From positions 48,474,284 through 48,538,283 of the forward strand of contig NC_091136.1 of the NCBI RefSeq assembly GCF_041381155.1: a stretch of 64,000 nucleotides of DNA. Direction: 5' to 3'. A model generated the notes under the pieces. It had not been told where the DNA came from. It saw only the letters and a list, made by a program, of their open reading frames with translations, and did not search any database. Shown here piece after piece: positions 1 to 12,582 of the stretch. How positions within the stretch are numbered: the stretch's first letter is position 1; each line of letters opens with the position of its first letter. Position numbers and translations under genes: made by a program. Source of the stretch: Argopecten irradians. Taxonomy: Eukaryota > Mollusca > Bivalvia > Pectinida > Pectinidae.

Positions 1-426
1 GACCGCCAACTGCGCTTGGTAAGGTTACGTAATGGGACTGCAGTAAAAATGTAAAAATAAATATGAGAATTTCATATTTCCGGCAAACACCATGTTATCA
101 TCTATCATTACATTAGTTCACGTGTACCTACAACGCATTGTATTGACTATACGGATGGGTGAGCGCATAAATATGTTATGACTCATACTTGCATCTGTGG
201 CGTCTCCTATACACTGATATAGATATCGGGATAGATGCTCTGATAAAACATATACACTACCTTGTTAAGAGGAAAAGCCTAGTATTAGATTTCCGTTTGT
301 CGGAAACACTATATACTCATTATTCTATGCGAGTGTACATGTAGGTGATTTTGTGGATTTGAATATTTGAATAAATACGGTCGCTCGACAACCATTTCAC
401 ACAAACATCCTCTTTGGTTTACCATT

Positions 427-546
427 AGAGGTTATTATATGACAATTTCGATATCGCACCCTTAATCAAGGGCCGCAGGCCCGAGGGCTGATATCAGGTC
501 AAGGGCTGATAAAGGGTGCGATATCAAAATTGACATATCATAACCT
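427..546. repeat. Foldback MITE-like repeat
   Basis: The left arm (GGTTATTATATGACAATTTC, continuing into GATATCGCACCCTT) and the right arm (AAGGGTGCGATATC, ending in TGACATATCATAACC) are inverted copies of about 35 bp. They enclose about 45 bp of GC-richer sequence. This is typical of a small non-autonomous DNA transposon. No clear target duplication could be assigned. Confidence 0.6.
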
Positions 547-3261
547 TTTTATCACGCATTTTGAAAAAAAAAAGAGAAAGAAAATTTAACAATTTAAATA
601 CATGTATTAAAATGTATTGATCGATGACCGATATTCCACTGGTCATAAGTGGAAAAACTTCATTACATGTACATGTAGATCTATATGTTTTTAACAAATA
701 CATAATCCCCGGTTAAATGAACGAGTTGAAACACTGATTTTAATCAAAATTAACAAGATCAATTGAAGGCTAACTATATCACTTAAAAAATGATAATGTT
801 CAACAAATTCCGGCAAAGCGGGTTAATTTCAGAATGATCAGTTTTACAACGGACAGGAATTATGAATTCGACGGGAAAAATAAACTACACGTATTAAACT
901 GTCTAATTTATTCCCCTGTCTCTTCTTGTTGACAAACGCATGTCGTTGATTTTATTTATACCGAATAATTCTTTTTTTTATAGTTATGTGAATTGCGATG
1001 CTTTGTTTTCGGCACTGTGGACATTTTAACTCATTTCAACCTCATCTTAGTTAAGACAATATCTCCTGTAAAATCAATATGAAACAGACTATTTCTGATT
1101 TCTGATATATTTCTCAATACGTTTATCCGAGAGCTATTTTGAAATTGAAAATTGTATCCGTTACTCAACCTATCGTCTGTAGGAAGCTGAATCGAAGCGG
1201 CAACTCTAAAATCCGGAATAAAAACCCCGGATGACGTGATATCAGCCCGGGCCGATAACTGATATCAGCCCGGTAACTGATATCAGCCCAGGCTGATATC
1301 AAATTATGACGTCATAATGTGATATCAGCCCGGGTGCTGATATGACGGCACGGACATCACTAGTATCGCACGGGCAAAACGTTCATTATCATAGATGGCT
1401 TAATGGTTTCTGTTTCGTTATAACGAAACCAGGAGTTTCAGAGATTTGCTGCTTGTTTGAAATATGCAGGATGATGATCGAATTGCGTTTGATATATGGT
1501 ATTGTAAGTATTAAAACGTGATGTTATCCTGCATTTGGAAGTTTATCAACAAGCTAGTTTACATATGGATACTTTATTAAAATTCAATAGCGGCAACACA
1601 TGGGTATACGTTATTTATACACAGTACCTATCAATATGCTATGCAACTCATGTTAATGTACTATAACGTATGTAAAACGAATAATAAAAACGCTGGTATT
1701 GCTTGATGAAAGTAGTTGAATTTTGTACAAAGCGATGTGACGTTGTTGACGACAGTGGTACACGGGCCTAGATACTCTCATGCACCTAATACACATCACT
1801 TTCAATACGACATGGGGCCTCGCCAATACTTTACTATTCAATACTATGTGGTTTAAATATCTCTTATCAAGGTAAACACCTTTCCACTATTGGCTCCTAA
1901 TAAGCCACACCCGCCGGCCGTCGACTACTCGGCTACCCCTAGCAATGGCCGCAAAACATCAACACGTTTAATACAACCTAACTTTGACGATCACAAGCTT
2001 AAGTCAGTCGGTCACCTATGACGGATGTATGTCGGACCTGACTATGATGGAGATGGTTCATCACTGATACAAGGCATTCCAAACATGGAAGACGCAGATA
2101 TATAGCTGAATTTGGTATGTATAGAACACGTGTTGTGTGACTCTTACCACTTGCTGGACATGACCGTCGTGTGCCTGGTATTTGATATTGTGTATGCTTT
2201 AATAAGTTCTCCCGTGTTGTTAAACTCTAATATTAGGTAGATATATTAAAGCTTAGTATATGAGTAAAAGCATATACACAAATGTACATGTAGATGTAAA
2301 TAATCTTTCTATTAGCTAGTCCTGTATTTGCAGATGTATCACAATGATAGTTAAAATTTACCAGAAAGGGCATTATGATGCATACCGGATTTGTTTTGAA
2401 GATGTATCAAAATTGAAAAAAAAACATATGTTTGCTGCAAATTTGTTAAAGTTCATATAATAAATTATATAATTTTAATTATATAAAATTCATATAAAGT
2501 TGATATTAAAAATTATTAAAATGGAGAAGTGTAAAAATAATTTACCTTTTCCCGATACTGGCTTCCATATTTTACTAAATTGTCATCTATGGACCAGTTT
2601 ACCGAATCATCATCAATGAAAAAGTTTACTTCAATGATTTACCATATCATTTATGGAAAAGATTACCGAATGTTGAACCGAATCTTTAAATTTGCTTTCA
2701 ACTCTAAATAGTTAGTGCAAATGTATATACAAACGCATAGTTGTGACGACTATAGATAATAAGTTATCTGTTTATACTTAGACCACCCTTTTATTTACAA
2801 CCATTATCAATTATACAATGCCTAAGTGAATGGAAGACGAAGGGATTAAAAAAAGGGAGGGGGGGATTAATCAAACATATATTAGGCAAATTAGCATATG
2901 GCATGCATTTTTATGTAGGAAACCAATAATGCTTGGATAGTAAAGATTAAAAAACTCAATAGTAACATCCAATAATGTAATTTCAAATGTAACACTCATT
3001 TCTATTGGCTAAATCTTTGAGGTTATTTTTCCATAGAACGAAAGACTTGTGCGTCAAGTATTATGACGTCATATATACAAAATGGTTTTGCGGGGAATTT
3101 TAAAAGCGGCACTGTCATTGGCCAAACTGAATTATTGGATAAGATTTCACTGCGCCACTACTCAAATTGCTTTATTGTAAAAGTAAAAAAAAATCACAGA
3201 CATTTATGCCTTATTAGTACCTGAGTGAGTTTTCTGAATTAAATAATAAGCATTATTCTTA

Positions 3262-3394
3262 ATATCTTTTGGGGTTATGAATTCATAGACAAAAACCGAA
3301 AAAACCGAACGGACACTCTTTTTCATAGACTCTTTGCATCTATAAAGAACATCCTTCCGTTTCTGTCTATGGATTCATAACCCCAAAAGATGTT
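3262..3394. repeat. Short inverted-repeat element
   Basis: The left end reads AATATCTTTTGGGGTTATGA and then ATTCATAGACA. The right end is its reverse complement with a few mismatches (TGTCTATGGATTCATAACC, then CCAAAAGATGTT). The arms are about 32 bp and the loop about 70 bp. It is a MITE-like foldback with no coding capacity. Confidence 0.6.
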
Positions 3395-3770
3395 GTCAAT
3401 GAGAACAATGCTTAAATACACATAGTCAGTCACACGATATAACATCTATTGTAAATAACTTTATTTTATCACGAGAGAGCTCGGATGTGAATTCAAATGT
3501 TACACAAATAGTTATATAAATAATGTATGAATGCACGATTGTCAGCAGTCTTGACCATAATTTATGTTTTCGCGAATACGCAGATATGTTAAAATAACGA
3601 ACACCAAATTTTGTATACGCGACAATAAAGCGGGTTACAGTAATATGTTTAATGATTTTTTGTAATTGAAAACAAAAACGTATAGCAGGGAAACTATTAT
3701 AAATAAATGAAAGATAAATCTTTATACGTATGCTTGTAATTCGATTTCCCATGTATTGACGATGACACCA

Positions 3771-4725
3771 TTATATCCCTACGGCCTAATAGTCCGAAGG
3801 CCCATTAGCCCGAATGTCCATTAGTCCAAAGGTCCAATAGTCCGAAGGCCCTTTAGTCCGAAGGCCCGTTAGTCCGAAAATTAGTAAATATTGCAAGTTA
3901 TATAGTTGTTATAATTAAAGTACCGTTGTATTTTCACGAAAACATTTTTTTGCAGTGCTGATCTGAAAATTTATATGGACGATTGGACGGCAAGTTGTCA
4001 TTTCTTCATGGAGCATTGCGAGGTCAAAATTACATCAAATTGAAAAAATAATACTAAAACAGGTTTATATGTTATATTTTATAAGATATCTCACAAGCAT
4101 ACGAGCTATAAGATGACCGATTGTAAGCCTTATGTACACTGTAATTTGATTGCATAAGGATTAACGTTGCTCCATGAATAAATGATGTATATAATCAAAT
4201 TTTACCGAAAAATGACCTTTATTATACCTTATATACGTTATATTTTACAATATGTACATGTATTTTGCGTTTCCTTCCCCTTTCTTTGACTTGTTTATTC
4301 TACCCTTAATGACAGAAATGGTCCGCATAATGATATTTTTTTTTTGGGGGGGGGGGGGGGGGGTGGTGATGTTAAACCGGATTGCATTGTAAATTAAAAT
4401 GCAAATACTCTTTAATATCAGATACGTTTACGTATTTCAAGATTATGTTCTTTTTTAAAATTCGTAACATTTCGTTGTATATTATCATTTTTCATCAAAT
4501 CTATAGTCACATACATGTAAGTATACCTTAGCAAATTTACAACAAATCTTTTGCAACGAAAACCGTAATAAACATTTCGAGTACTGTTCACATATAAATT
4601 CCAGTTATATTATTTTTTTCGGACTATCGGGCCTTCGGACTAACGGGCCTTAGGACTATTGGACCTTCGGACTAACGGGCCTTAGGACTAATGGGCCTTC
4701 GGACTATTTGGCCGTAGGGATATAA
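3771..4725. mobile_element. Non-autonomous DNA transposon with repeat-built inverted ends
   Basis: The element begins TTATATCCCTACGGCC and ends with the inverted copy GGCCGTAGGGATATAA. Both arms (about 3,771-3,880 and 4,618-4,725) consist of tandem variants of AGTCCGAAGGCCCATT in opposite orientation, about six copies per side. The inside is AT-rich, has no open frame, and contains a poly-G run near 4,340-4,362. Because the terminal TTATA/TATAA is palindromic, a TA or TATA target duplication is possible but cannot be separated from the terminal repeat. The superfamily is not assigned. Confidence 0.7.
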
Positions 4726-4954
4726 GGCGGTCACCGTATTGACTGTAGGAATGTATTCAAAAAAAAACAAAAAAAAAAACTTATGGCTGTCATTTGATTG
4801 CCATGACGGATTGAGATAATGTCTGGCTAGGAGTTTTTTTTAACATATTGGGAAAAGTCGGTTGATAACACATGACACAGCATATACACTTCTAAATGTT
4901 TACAAATGACCTAGTTTGTATACTTACTTTACCTACTACTCTTTATTACCATTA

Positions 4955-5160
4955 GCACTATATATATAGGTGTAGGTCGTCGCGGATACTGTTCAGCAGA
5001 CCAGAGCTAACGTGTCCTGTTTATCGTGTATCAAGGCCGGTGTTTACGTTGTTGTGTTTCCTATGTATTTATTTGTACCTTACCACCAATTAATATATAC
5101 AATCACTTGGCCTGAGTTAAAAGAGAAAGCACTTTGTGCTAGAAACCTTGGTTACACAGG
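4955..5160 (+). promoter_or_regulatory. Possible promoter and 5' untranslated exon
   Basis: A TATA-like run (CTATATATATAGG) at about 4,960-4,972 is followed about 190 bp later by a strong splice donor, ACACAG|GTAAGC, ending at 5,160. The stretch between would make an exon of about 170 bases without a convincing coding frame. The next plus-strand feature with a matching acceptor is the membrane progestin receptor exon, whose acceptor lies at 8,660/8,661. This is a plausible 5' UTR exon for that gene, with an intron of about 3.5 kb. It rests on signals alone and is weak without transcript data. Confidence 0.25.
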
Positions 5161-6833
5161 TAAGCGGCAAAACATGTTTGTTTGGTTAGAAATATATGAA
5201 TTAATCTGGTTTGTTTAGTTAAAAAATAAACAACATACGTGGATTTTTTATAAATATGCTGTTAACGCATAAACAAGGCCATACAGAGATTTGAGGAAAC
5301 TTAAAAATACCTCGTCCAGATTTTCAGCTATAGTAATTTCAATATGAAATAAATCGTTTTAATTGATTATAAGGTTGCTGTTCCATTTTCATATTGTTCA
5401 TGTTGCTCTATTATTTTCGTTATGAGTATTAATAGTTGGGTATCTTTGTAATAGATTTTAATTTTAATGTCCTACAGAAACTAATTTCGTTTTGCTATAC
5501 ATACAAGACAGATGCTTAGGTGGTGTATGTACCCATTGATCATAAACTGTACTTTATTGTATCATTTAAATTGATAACCCGGGATTGCCTTTATGTTGAC
5601 TTGATTTTAAAAAAAAAACACTTTTCTGCGTAATTTGATGTAATGGCATATCGTTCAGTTTAGAACAGTCGTAAACTAGTTGGCTGCTTTAGTATTTTAT
5701 CCAGTTTTGTTAACAAGTATTTAAAAACCACTGGAGCATTACGTATTCATAGCTTCATATACGTCGTGATCTTAAATTACGATTTTATCACTCATGGTTC
5801 GTTTCACCATACACTTTAACTAAACACTAAAATGACTTCTTCATATAGGTTACTATGTAAGACAAGCCTTGGTGATCTGTAACTTGCTCTTCCTTCCCTT
5901 TGCTTGACTGATTAAATCTATGTATTAACTCGAACATGTTTTAGTTTTGACAGCCGGATACATTTAATTGCTATATGTTTAAAGTTTTCATCTAAAGTTG
6001 TTAGTACATGGTAGAGAAAGTCTACAATCAACTTTAAAATATAGGATCATAAATTTCATATGAGATTCTATGAAGATTTTATTTTTATTTACGAGCTAAA
6101 CAAATTTTCGTGATGAGTTCCATAAAATTTCAAAATGTTTTGAAAATTTTGAGACGAGTTTTATAACATCTCCTATGATTCAGACTCCATCAATACTGTT
6201 ATTCCTTGATATTTTAAGTGGCCTGACGGTGCGTTGATATGGTTGTTAAGAAATGAACTCAGTCGATTTGTTAAGGCTATTTCAATCTTATGCTCGAATG
6301 ATTCATTTCAGATGCTTGCGTGAAATATGTATATAAAGTTTGTCAGGAGATGAATTTTCAACAAACGTTGAACTGATTTTTAATCGATATTTGCTTGATT
6401 TCCATTTACGTATTAACATCTTTTGATCTTTGAAAATATCCAGTAAGTATATATTTTCAGTGTTAATAACTGACAGTTTGTGATGACCTTCTAACAAACA
6501 TAGTCATTGATACGGACGAACTTTTTCATCCGTTGTGTACGTAATTCTTCGAGAAAAGATTCTATATAATGAATAAGTCTACTGTCTCAATGAGGAGCGT
6601 TAGTGCTAAATGCTTCCTACCCTGGACAGAGGTACCCATTACCGATGCTATTTTTGTTTTCTTCCATTCTTCTGTGGAGAATTTATTGGGGTAGGGATAA
6701 AATAGCTCACACGCATTAAATATTGGCATAATGCCATCAACGTATGTGGCGTAATAACGATTCACCTTGTCTATAACGTCATGAAGTAATAGCGCGGTAA
6801 AAAATGACCTAAAAATGATCTGTCACGCTGATA

Positions 6834-7080
6834 GGGATATCCCAACCTTTCACAGGGATATTCCACCTTTCACATGGGTGTCCTAACCTTTCACATGGAT
6901 ATCCCAACCTTTCACAGGGGTATCCCAATCTTTCATAGGGATATCAGAATCTTTCATAGGGATATCCCAATCTTCATAGGGATATCTCAATCTTTCACAG
7001 GGATATTCCAATCTTTCACAGAGGTATCCCAATCTTTCATAGAGATATCCCAACCTTTCACAGGGATATATCACACTTGG
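6834..7080. repeat. 21-bp minisatellite, about 12 units
   Basis: Tandem variants of CAACCTTTCACAGGGATATCC repeat about a dozen times. The period is a multiple of three, so frames stay open on both strands. The antisense frame reads as a seven-residue repeat (Cys/Tyr-Glu-Arg-Leu-Gly/Glu-Tyr-Pro/Leu). I regard this as a by-product of the period and not as a gene. If the candidate exon at 5.0 kb is real, the repeat lies in the first intron of the progestin receptor gene. Confidence 0.8.
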
Positions 7081-7273
7081 ATAAAACACCCTTTTACACT
7101 AATATCCCACCATTTCACTGGATATCTCAACCCCAGAAAAAGTTTGGAATGGTCAACTAGTGCCAAATCTTGTTTTGATCAGCCAATATCTGCCTTATTT
7201 AGTGATGCCCCCTCTTGTCTAATCCATACATGTTTCTATTAATTTCACCATAGTTGAAAGTCAAGCTACATTA

Positions 7274-8469
7274 TGCTAGGTTTACACTATGTTCCCGGCG
7301 GCCACGGCAGCCCCGTTTCGGGCCACCGTGGACAAAACGTGGTGACCGCGAGACAACTTGAGACAACGCAGAAGGACGTGATAGACAAACGTGAGCGGTC
7401 GTGATTACCGTGGATGCCGTGCCAGATTTTTAAACTGTCAAAAAATTTGCCACGGCAGTCATGGTACAGATGGTAAACGCCACAGGACGTCATAAAACGG
7501 GATTGACGTAACAAAACGTAACAATGCGTGCAAGGCCGTAACAAAACTTCCAGACGGTCCGTGGTGGAACGGGCAGCAAGCACGTTTCCCGGAATCGAAC
7601 GGTGATTTCAAGTTTTGTGACGTTCTGTTGCGTTTTTTCCACGTTTTATCACGGTTGATGCAGATTGGCTGCACGTTTTGTGCCGTTTTGTCAAGGTTTT
7701 GACGGCAAGCCAAGGTGGATGATAACCGTTTCGATACGTTCTGTCAAGGCACATCACGGCTTGTAGCGATTGAAAGCCCGACGTGATACGGCGTGTTACG
7801 TCTTATTACGGTCTTACGTTGCAAGCAATATCTGATGAAGTATCACTTCATGGATTATTTGTATTATTAAATAGAAATAATCATTATCAAACACATTTAA
7901 ACCATCAAATTATACCAAAGCTATTATTGCAAAAGACAGATTAAGTGATTAATCATTACAGACAAAAATGGCGTAAAAACACTTGAATATAATAATTATA
8001 TATATTTATGCCAAATATAGTAAAGATTTTCTTTCTTTTAACACATTTTGTAATTAAAATGTGTTTGAAATGACATTTTCGGCAATAAATATTGTTTCAT
8101 TTGCTTAAAAAAATCCCGGTATCAGACTTTCATCCCTAGTAAGCCTTGGCGGACCGTGAAAAACGTATCGGAGCTTGATCAAAACGTGTAAAACGTAGCA
8201 GACCTCATCAGATCGTAACAGGCCTAGAGAGAACGTAGTGGTATCCTTGATAGACCGTGCTAAAGCCGTAGTGTACCTTTAACCTCCGGGAACAGCACTT
8301 TCCCCTATATCCACGGTCCATCACGTAATCCGTAAAAGACCGTGGCAAAACTTCACAAGACCTAGCTCAACTTGAATACAGAGACAAAAATAGCCAAAAT
8401 TCCAAGGCGCACCACGTTTCGGGCAAACGGGGCTACCGTGGTCGCCGGGAACATAGTGTAAACCTAGCA
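7274..8469. mobile_element. Non-autonomous PIF/Harbinger-like transposon, TTA target duplication
   Basis: Terminal inverted repeats begin TGCTAGGTTTACACTATGTT and continue into CCCGGCGGCCACGG. The right end is the inverted copy, finishing GTGTAAACCTAGCA. Direct TTA copies flank it at 7,271-7,273 and 8,470-8,472, which is the target duplication usual for PIF/Harbinger elements. The interior is unusually GC-rich for this window and full of AAAACGT/ACGTTTT-type short repeats in both orientations. I see no transposase. The element lies just upstream of the progestin receptor coding exon. Confidence 0.7.
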
Positions 8470-8651
8470 TTACTTTCCTAACACTTATATGACGCTGTGA
8501 CAACATCTTACTCATCTGGTTTTGATTTCAATGTGACATCCCCAAGTGACATAACGCGCCTCATTTAATTTTGCAGTATTGATATTATAGTTGTTGTCAG
8601 CAATGGCTTTTAACTTTCTTATAGTTTTGAAAAATAATGAATGTTGTTTCA

Positions 8652-8661
8652 TATTTTACAG
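8652..8661 (+). promoter_or_regulatory. Splice acceptor before the progestin receptor start
   Basis: TATTTTACAG|GTACAG is a clean polypyrimidine-AG acceptor 21 bases before the ATG at 8,683. It explains why the in-frame ATG at 8,641 should not be taken as the start. Confidence 0.6.
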
Positions 8662-8682
8662 GTACAGTATACAAAGGCAAAT

Positions 8683-9717
8683 ATGAAGGAAACAAGTGAC
8701 CGCATTAGATATATTTCTGATTACTTACGAACATCGTTCTCGGAATTTCTGAAGTTGCAACCGACACTTCATAGAGATGATGTTCCTGTTATACTCCACG
8801 AGCCGGCCATTGTGAAGTATTACAGACCAACAAATCAGCCATGGCGATACTATCTAATCAGCCTTTTTCAGATTCACAACGAGACCGTCAATGTATGGAC
8901 ACATTTGATTGGCTTTGTGATTATGTGGTGTATTCTGGGGAAATTATCAGCGGACTATGACGTATGGACGGAGCGCCATTCCTGGCCAATGTTAGTTTTT
9001 GGACTGTGCTGTGTAATATCTACGATGACAAGTGCATGCGTCCATTTGCTCCATTCTCGGTCGGTATACCACCACTATAGTTTGTTTATGGTTGACTATG
9101 TTGGTGCTACTGTCTACTCATTCGGCTCAGGTATACAGGCGTTTTACGTATGCTCGGATAAAGGTACATACGAGTTCGTAGGTTCGATGTATCTACCGAC
9201 ACTGACATTCATGACATGGCTTAACTATGTTGTACTCTGCCTTTCTAAATTGATGTTCGGTCATAATCCTTGTGATGGTAGAAGGAAACTCATCATGATA
9301 GCGATGATGACGGTGCAAGCAGCACTCGTCACTCTTCCGTTTGGACCTCGATACTATCGGTGCTATCTCAGCGATTCGTGCTCATTTTCTTCGCTGAATC
9401 ACTTAACTGTTAGTTGGTTTTTATTCATCTCTTGTGCTTTCTTCTTTGGAAGTCATCTACCTGAAAAGTTATGTCCAGGTAAATGTGACATTCTAGGACA
9501 AGGACATCAAATCTTCCATGTCATCAGTGTCATTAATCAGATGTGGCAATTCCATTCTATGCGGCTTGACCTTGCTTCGGGAGCGTCGGACCACACAGAA
9601 CCAGACATAGTAAATATCATGGCTGCTTTCACGTTGCTTCTACTTACGGACATCATATCTTACGTGCTGTTGAAGAAACGCATACCTGATTTTGCCAAGG
9701 AGGAAAAACAGTCGTAA
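8683..9717 (+). CDS. Membrane progestin receptor, PAQR family
   Basis: A 344-residue multi-pass membrane protein encoded in one exon. Family hallmarks are visible. RPTNQPWRYYLISLF and HNETVNVWTH (residues about 65-74) precede the first membrane segment. SxxxH (about 117-121) and the HLPEKLCPGKCD...GHQIFH block (about 258-279) supply the three histidines expected to bind zinc in the adiponectin-receptor fold. About seven hydrophobic segments can be counted. The N-terminal wording is closest to the mPR branch (PAQR5/7/8). These receptors mediate rapid, non-nuclear responses to progestin-like steroids. The start chosen is the ATG at 8,683. An in-frame ATG at 8,641 lies before a good acceptor (TATTTTACAG, ending at 8,661) and is probably intronic, so at least one 5' UTR exon should lie upstream. 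Assignment to family is secure; the exact subtype is not. Confidence 0.93.
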   Translation: MKETSDRIRYISDYLRTSFSEFLKLQPTLHRDDVPVILHEPAIVKYYRPTNQPWRYYLISLFQIHNETVNVWTHLIGFVIMWCILGKLSADYDVWTERHSWPMLVFGLCCVISTMTSACVHLLHSRSVYHHYSLFMVDYVGATVYSFGSGIQAFYVCSDKGTYEFVGSMYLPTLTFMTWLNYVVLCLSKLMFGHNPCDGRRKLIMIAMMTVQAALVTLPFGPRYYRCYLSDSCSFSSLNHLTVSWFLFISCAFFFGSHLPEKLCPGKCDILGQGHQIFHVISVINQMWQFHSMRLDLASGASDHTEPDIVNIMAAFTLLLLTDIISYVLLKKRIPDFAKEEKQS

Positions 9718-10756
9718 TGAAATATGAGCTGTTGGTGAATTTGAAATTGGATAGTTTGAGGCGATAACTACTGTCAAAGTTATCCATTTAGAAAAAAAAT
9801 AATAGGGATTTGGGAAATATGTTTGTAAAGAATATACCGGTTTTGAAAATAGATTTTAACTAGTTCTCCTATAGGTAATGTAAGTAATATTTTGTTTATT
9901 TATTCTAACGGGACCAACGGAAGTGCAAATAACGAGACGATTTGAATATGAATATGAATTTGCATCGTATCCTTATGTATTCATTGTATGAATAGTTTCT
10001 GGTTTTGAAATTGTCAACTAAGTTTGAGTCGTTCGGGGCAGTACTGTTTGAAGTGAGTAGGCAATTGTACATTACCTACTAAAGTTAAGCATGCCGCTTT
10101 GAACAGTGACATTGACTTCGTAAAAGTCCCCTATCCAGACAAGTACATAGGGTACCAGGCTATGTAAAGCAGATGTTTCAAATTCGCCCTAGAAATTATG
10201 TGTAATACTTGAAAACTAAAACTTCATGGAACAAAGCGACACTTTATTCGTATTGACAGTCTTTGATAGCTATGCAGATTACTTGTATTTTAGAAGAGAA
10301 GTCGTGATGGTATTAGATATGACGTGAAGGTGCCTAGATATCCGTAAGTGACCTATCAACAGTGTTCAGAATACTAACGGAGATACGCCAAGTATACCTC
10401 GTGTATTTTGTCGATTCGGTGTGTGTTTACCTGTGTTTGTCAACAATGTCATCGGTGATTAAAATATTGTTCGTTAAGATTTAAATGGAACTGAAGGATT
10501 AGATTTGGTGTCTCTGTAACCATTTAGTACTCCCATGACCGTGTACATGACATACTACTAATGTGTATTATAAGCGTTAAACTTGACCTACTGTAAAAGT
10601 TGTCAATTATGCTACAGAGGGAAAACAGTATAATCTGTTTGACCTTTAAATATAAACTAATAATCTGTCTGACCTTCAAAATGATGATCTCAAATACGGA
10701 CAAATTAGAGAACTAGGTAACCAAAATAACGTTAATAAACTGCTAATATGTGACTG

Positions 10757-11075
10757 CATCCTCGATACTCCAGGGTTTCCGATCACTTACGATCTCTACA
10801 CCCCTGGACAATCTCATAGTGAAATTGAAATGGCAGCTCAGCGGAAAACATTTGACCAATCACAGGCTAGCAAAGATTTCATTTGAAGACTACAGAGAGA
10901 GCGACGCCTAACACCAAAGTCACACAGTCAACCACAGTGTACCGTTATACGGCTCTTTTGATGTACATCAAATGACTAAATTACCTGTTCTATTCTGTTG
11001 CCTCCAGTTTTACTATGAGATAGTCCAATGGTGTAGAGATCGTAAGTGATCGGAAGCCCTGGAGTATCGAGGATG
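10757..11075. mobile_element. MULE-like MITE, copy 1
   Basis: Inverted ends of about 45 bp start CATCCTCGATACTCCAGGG and run on into CCGATCACTTACGATCTC. They are flanked by ATGTGACTG on the left and ATGTGACGG on the right, a 9-bp duplication with one mismatch that fits Mutator-like elements. There is no coding capacity. A second, more diverged copy lies at about 60,632-60,945 in the opposite orientation. The two share the internal blocks around TTTGATGTACATCAAA and CTACAGAGAGAGCG or its complement. Confidence 0.7.
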
Positions 11076-11623
11076 ATGTGACGGCAGCAGTCTGATTAAA
11101 ATCATATCTTAATTTTCACGTCGTTCCGGTAAACCAGCTCTCTGTTATTTTGTAATGGAACGTAGAGTATCAGAGCGTAATCGAAGATTGTGATTGCAGG
11201 TGATATTTATTTTTTATGTATAATGTGCCATTTTTTTCTTGCACTGCTTGACATTGGTCTATAATTACAATACAAACAGACTGATTACTGATTTGAGTCT
11301 TTGCAAATTAAAGAATGATCTCCTTTTGCGGTTTAGTATTGAATGTGATGTAGTGTGTTTGCGAGCGTATCGTCATATTTTTCGGAGAAATGTTGCTCAC
11401 AAAATAATAACGTCACAATCGATACCTTTCCCCAAGAAAGATAACTGTGTTGTATACAGAAAGGAAACAGTATACAATGTGATATTGATTACCGGTAACA
11501 AGACCGCCTGTCCATTATATTAGCTGTCACCAAGTGGTTGTTGTTGCACGTTTGTGTTACTTTATTTTATATTTATATACTAATTATTTTGTTCAATAAT
11601 AATTAAAGCTGATTGTGATAAAG

Positions 11624-11629
11624 TCAATA
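11624..11629 (+). terminator. Candidate poly(A) signal of the progestin receptor gene
   Basis: AATAAA occurs within GTCAATAAATCTGG and is followed by a GT/T-rich stretch (GGTTGTCCTTTTCTGT), as expected of a cleavage site. An AATAAA within GTTAATAAACTGC near 10,733 is an alternative. If 11.62 kb is right, the 3' UTR is about 1.9 kb and includes the small transposon at 10,757. Confidence 0.35.
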
Positions 11630-12032
11630 AATCTGGTTGTCCTTTTCTGTAATATATATATATATGTTTACAATGTCGCTCTGTACGTGTGCCTGTTTTG
11701 AGTTTCAAACACTTTAAACGACCGTAATCGTTACAAACCTATTTGGAACAGTTTTGATCTAAATTTGATATCGAACAGATATATATATATAAATGACAGG
11801 TTTGTGTGTGACCAAACATCCTGTAAATAATATGGTATAGCCATTTAAGTCTTCCTGGACCTGGCGCTAAATACCTAACATGTTCCGAAAGCCCAGCAGA
11901 AACATCCATTTTGTCGCACCATCCTCAAATTCAGATATCTCGTTTTTGTTTTTGATGTAACGTCATAGCTCATGTTATGACATCACAGCTGAGGTTCTGT
12001 CTGGTACAACCAATATAAACGCTTCGTGTCAT

Positions 12033-12582
12033 CTTAGGGGGCATTCAGTAAACGGTATATCCTTCACGGTACACTGGGGGCATACGGTATATCCTAATTT
12101 CTAACGTCACGGCTTCAACAAAATCTCTATTTTCCCGGTCAAATTATTAACATTCTTTCACAAATATGACTTGTTTTACTATAAAGGATGCAAACAACGG
12201 AATTTGGTATGAAAATATCACAGAATTTTTCATGTATGGAAAATTGACTTCCAGTCATCGATTTCTTCGAATTTATTTCAAAATGGCTGTAAAATTGCAA
12301 TAAAACATCGAGGTATGAAAGAAAAATACTCTTTCATAAGTGGATATGAAGGATAGGGATATTCTACCCTCGGGATCACAAAATGTTGCTAAACCCTCGG
12401 CAAGCCTCGGGTTTTACTACATTTTGTGACCCTCGGGTAGAATATCTCTATCCTTCATATCCACATAAGAAAGAGTCTTATAATATTACATGAGCGATAA
12501 ACGGTATATCCATCACGGTACACCGGGGGCATACGGTATATCCTAATATATTACATGGGCGATAAACGGTATATCCATCACG
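12033..12582. repeat. Repeat cluster with long foldback
   Basis: A near-perfect foldback occupies about 12,328-12,477. The left arm holds GGATATGAAGGATAGGGATA and TTCTACCCTCGGGATCACAA. The right arm is the inverted copy, ending in CTTCATATCCACATAAGAAA. On both sides lie copies of AACGGTATATCCATCACGG and GGGGCATACGGTATATCC (about 12,050-12,095, 12,492-12,545 and 12,560-12,582). This looks like one MITE inserted in, or flanked by, another repeat. A decayed relative of the foldback interrupts the satellite at about 47,985-48,125. Confidence 0.65.

Larger units (their letters stand above)
1..3770. other. Gene-free AT-rich stretch with short inverted repeats
   Basis: No open frame here resembles a protein family I know. 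Two structures stand out and are listed separately: a foldback repeat at about 427-546 and another at about 3,262-3,394. At about 1,232-1,350 the 13-bp motif GATATCAGCCCGG and close variants recur four or five times next to a TGACGTCA palindrome. This may be the other end of an element that starts near 427, but I cannot prove the link. The remainder looks like ordinary intergenic DNA. Confidence 0.5.

Noticed and set aside
6874-7242. Long open frames on both strands with heptapeptide repeats
   Set aside because: They come from the 21-bp minisatellite, whose period keeps all frames open. There are no splice or promoter signals and no family match.
8641-8682. An upstream in-frame ATG for the progestin receptor
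   Set aside because: It lies before a good splice acceptor at 8,661 and encodes residues unlike the family.
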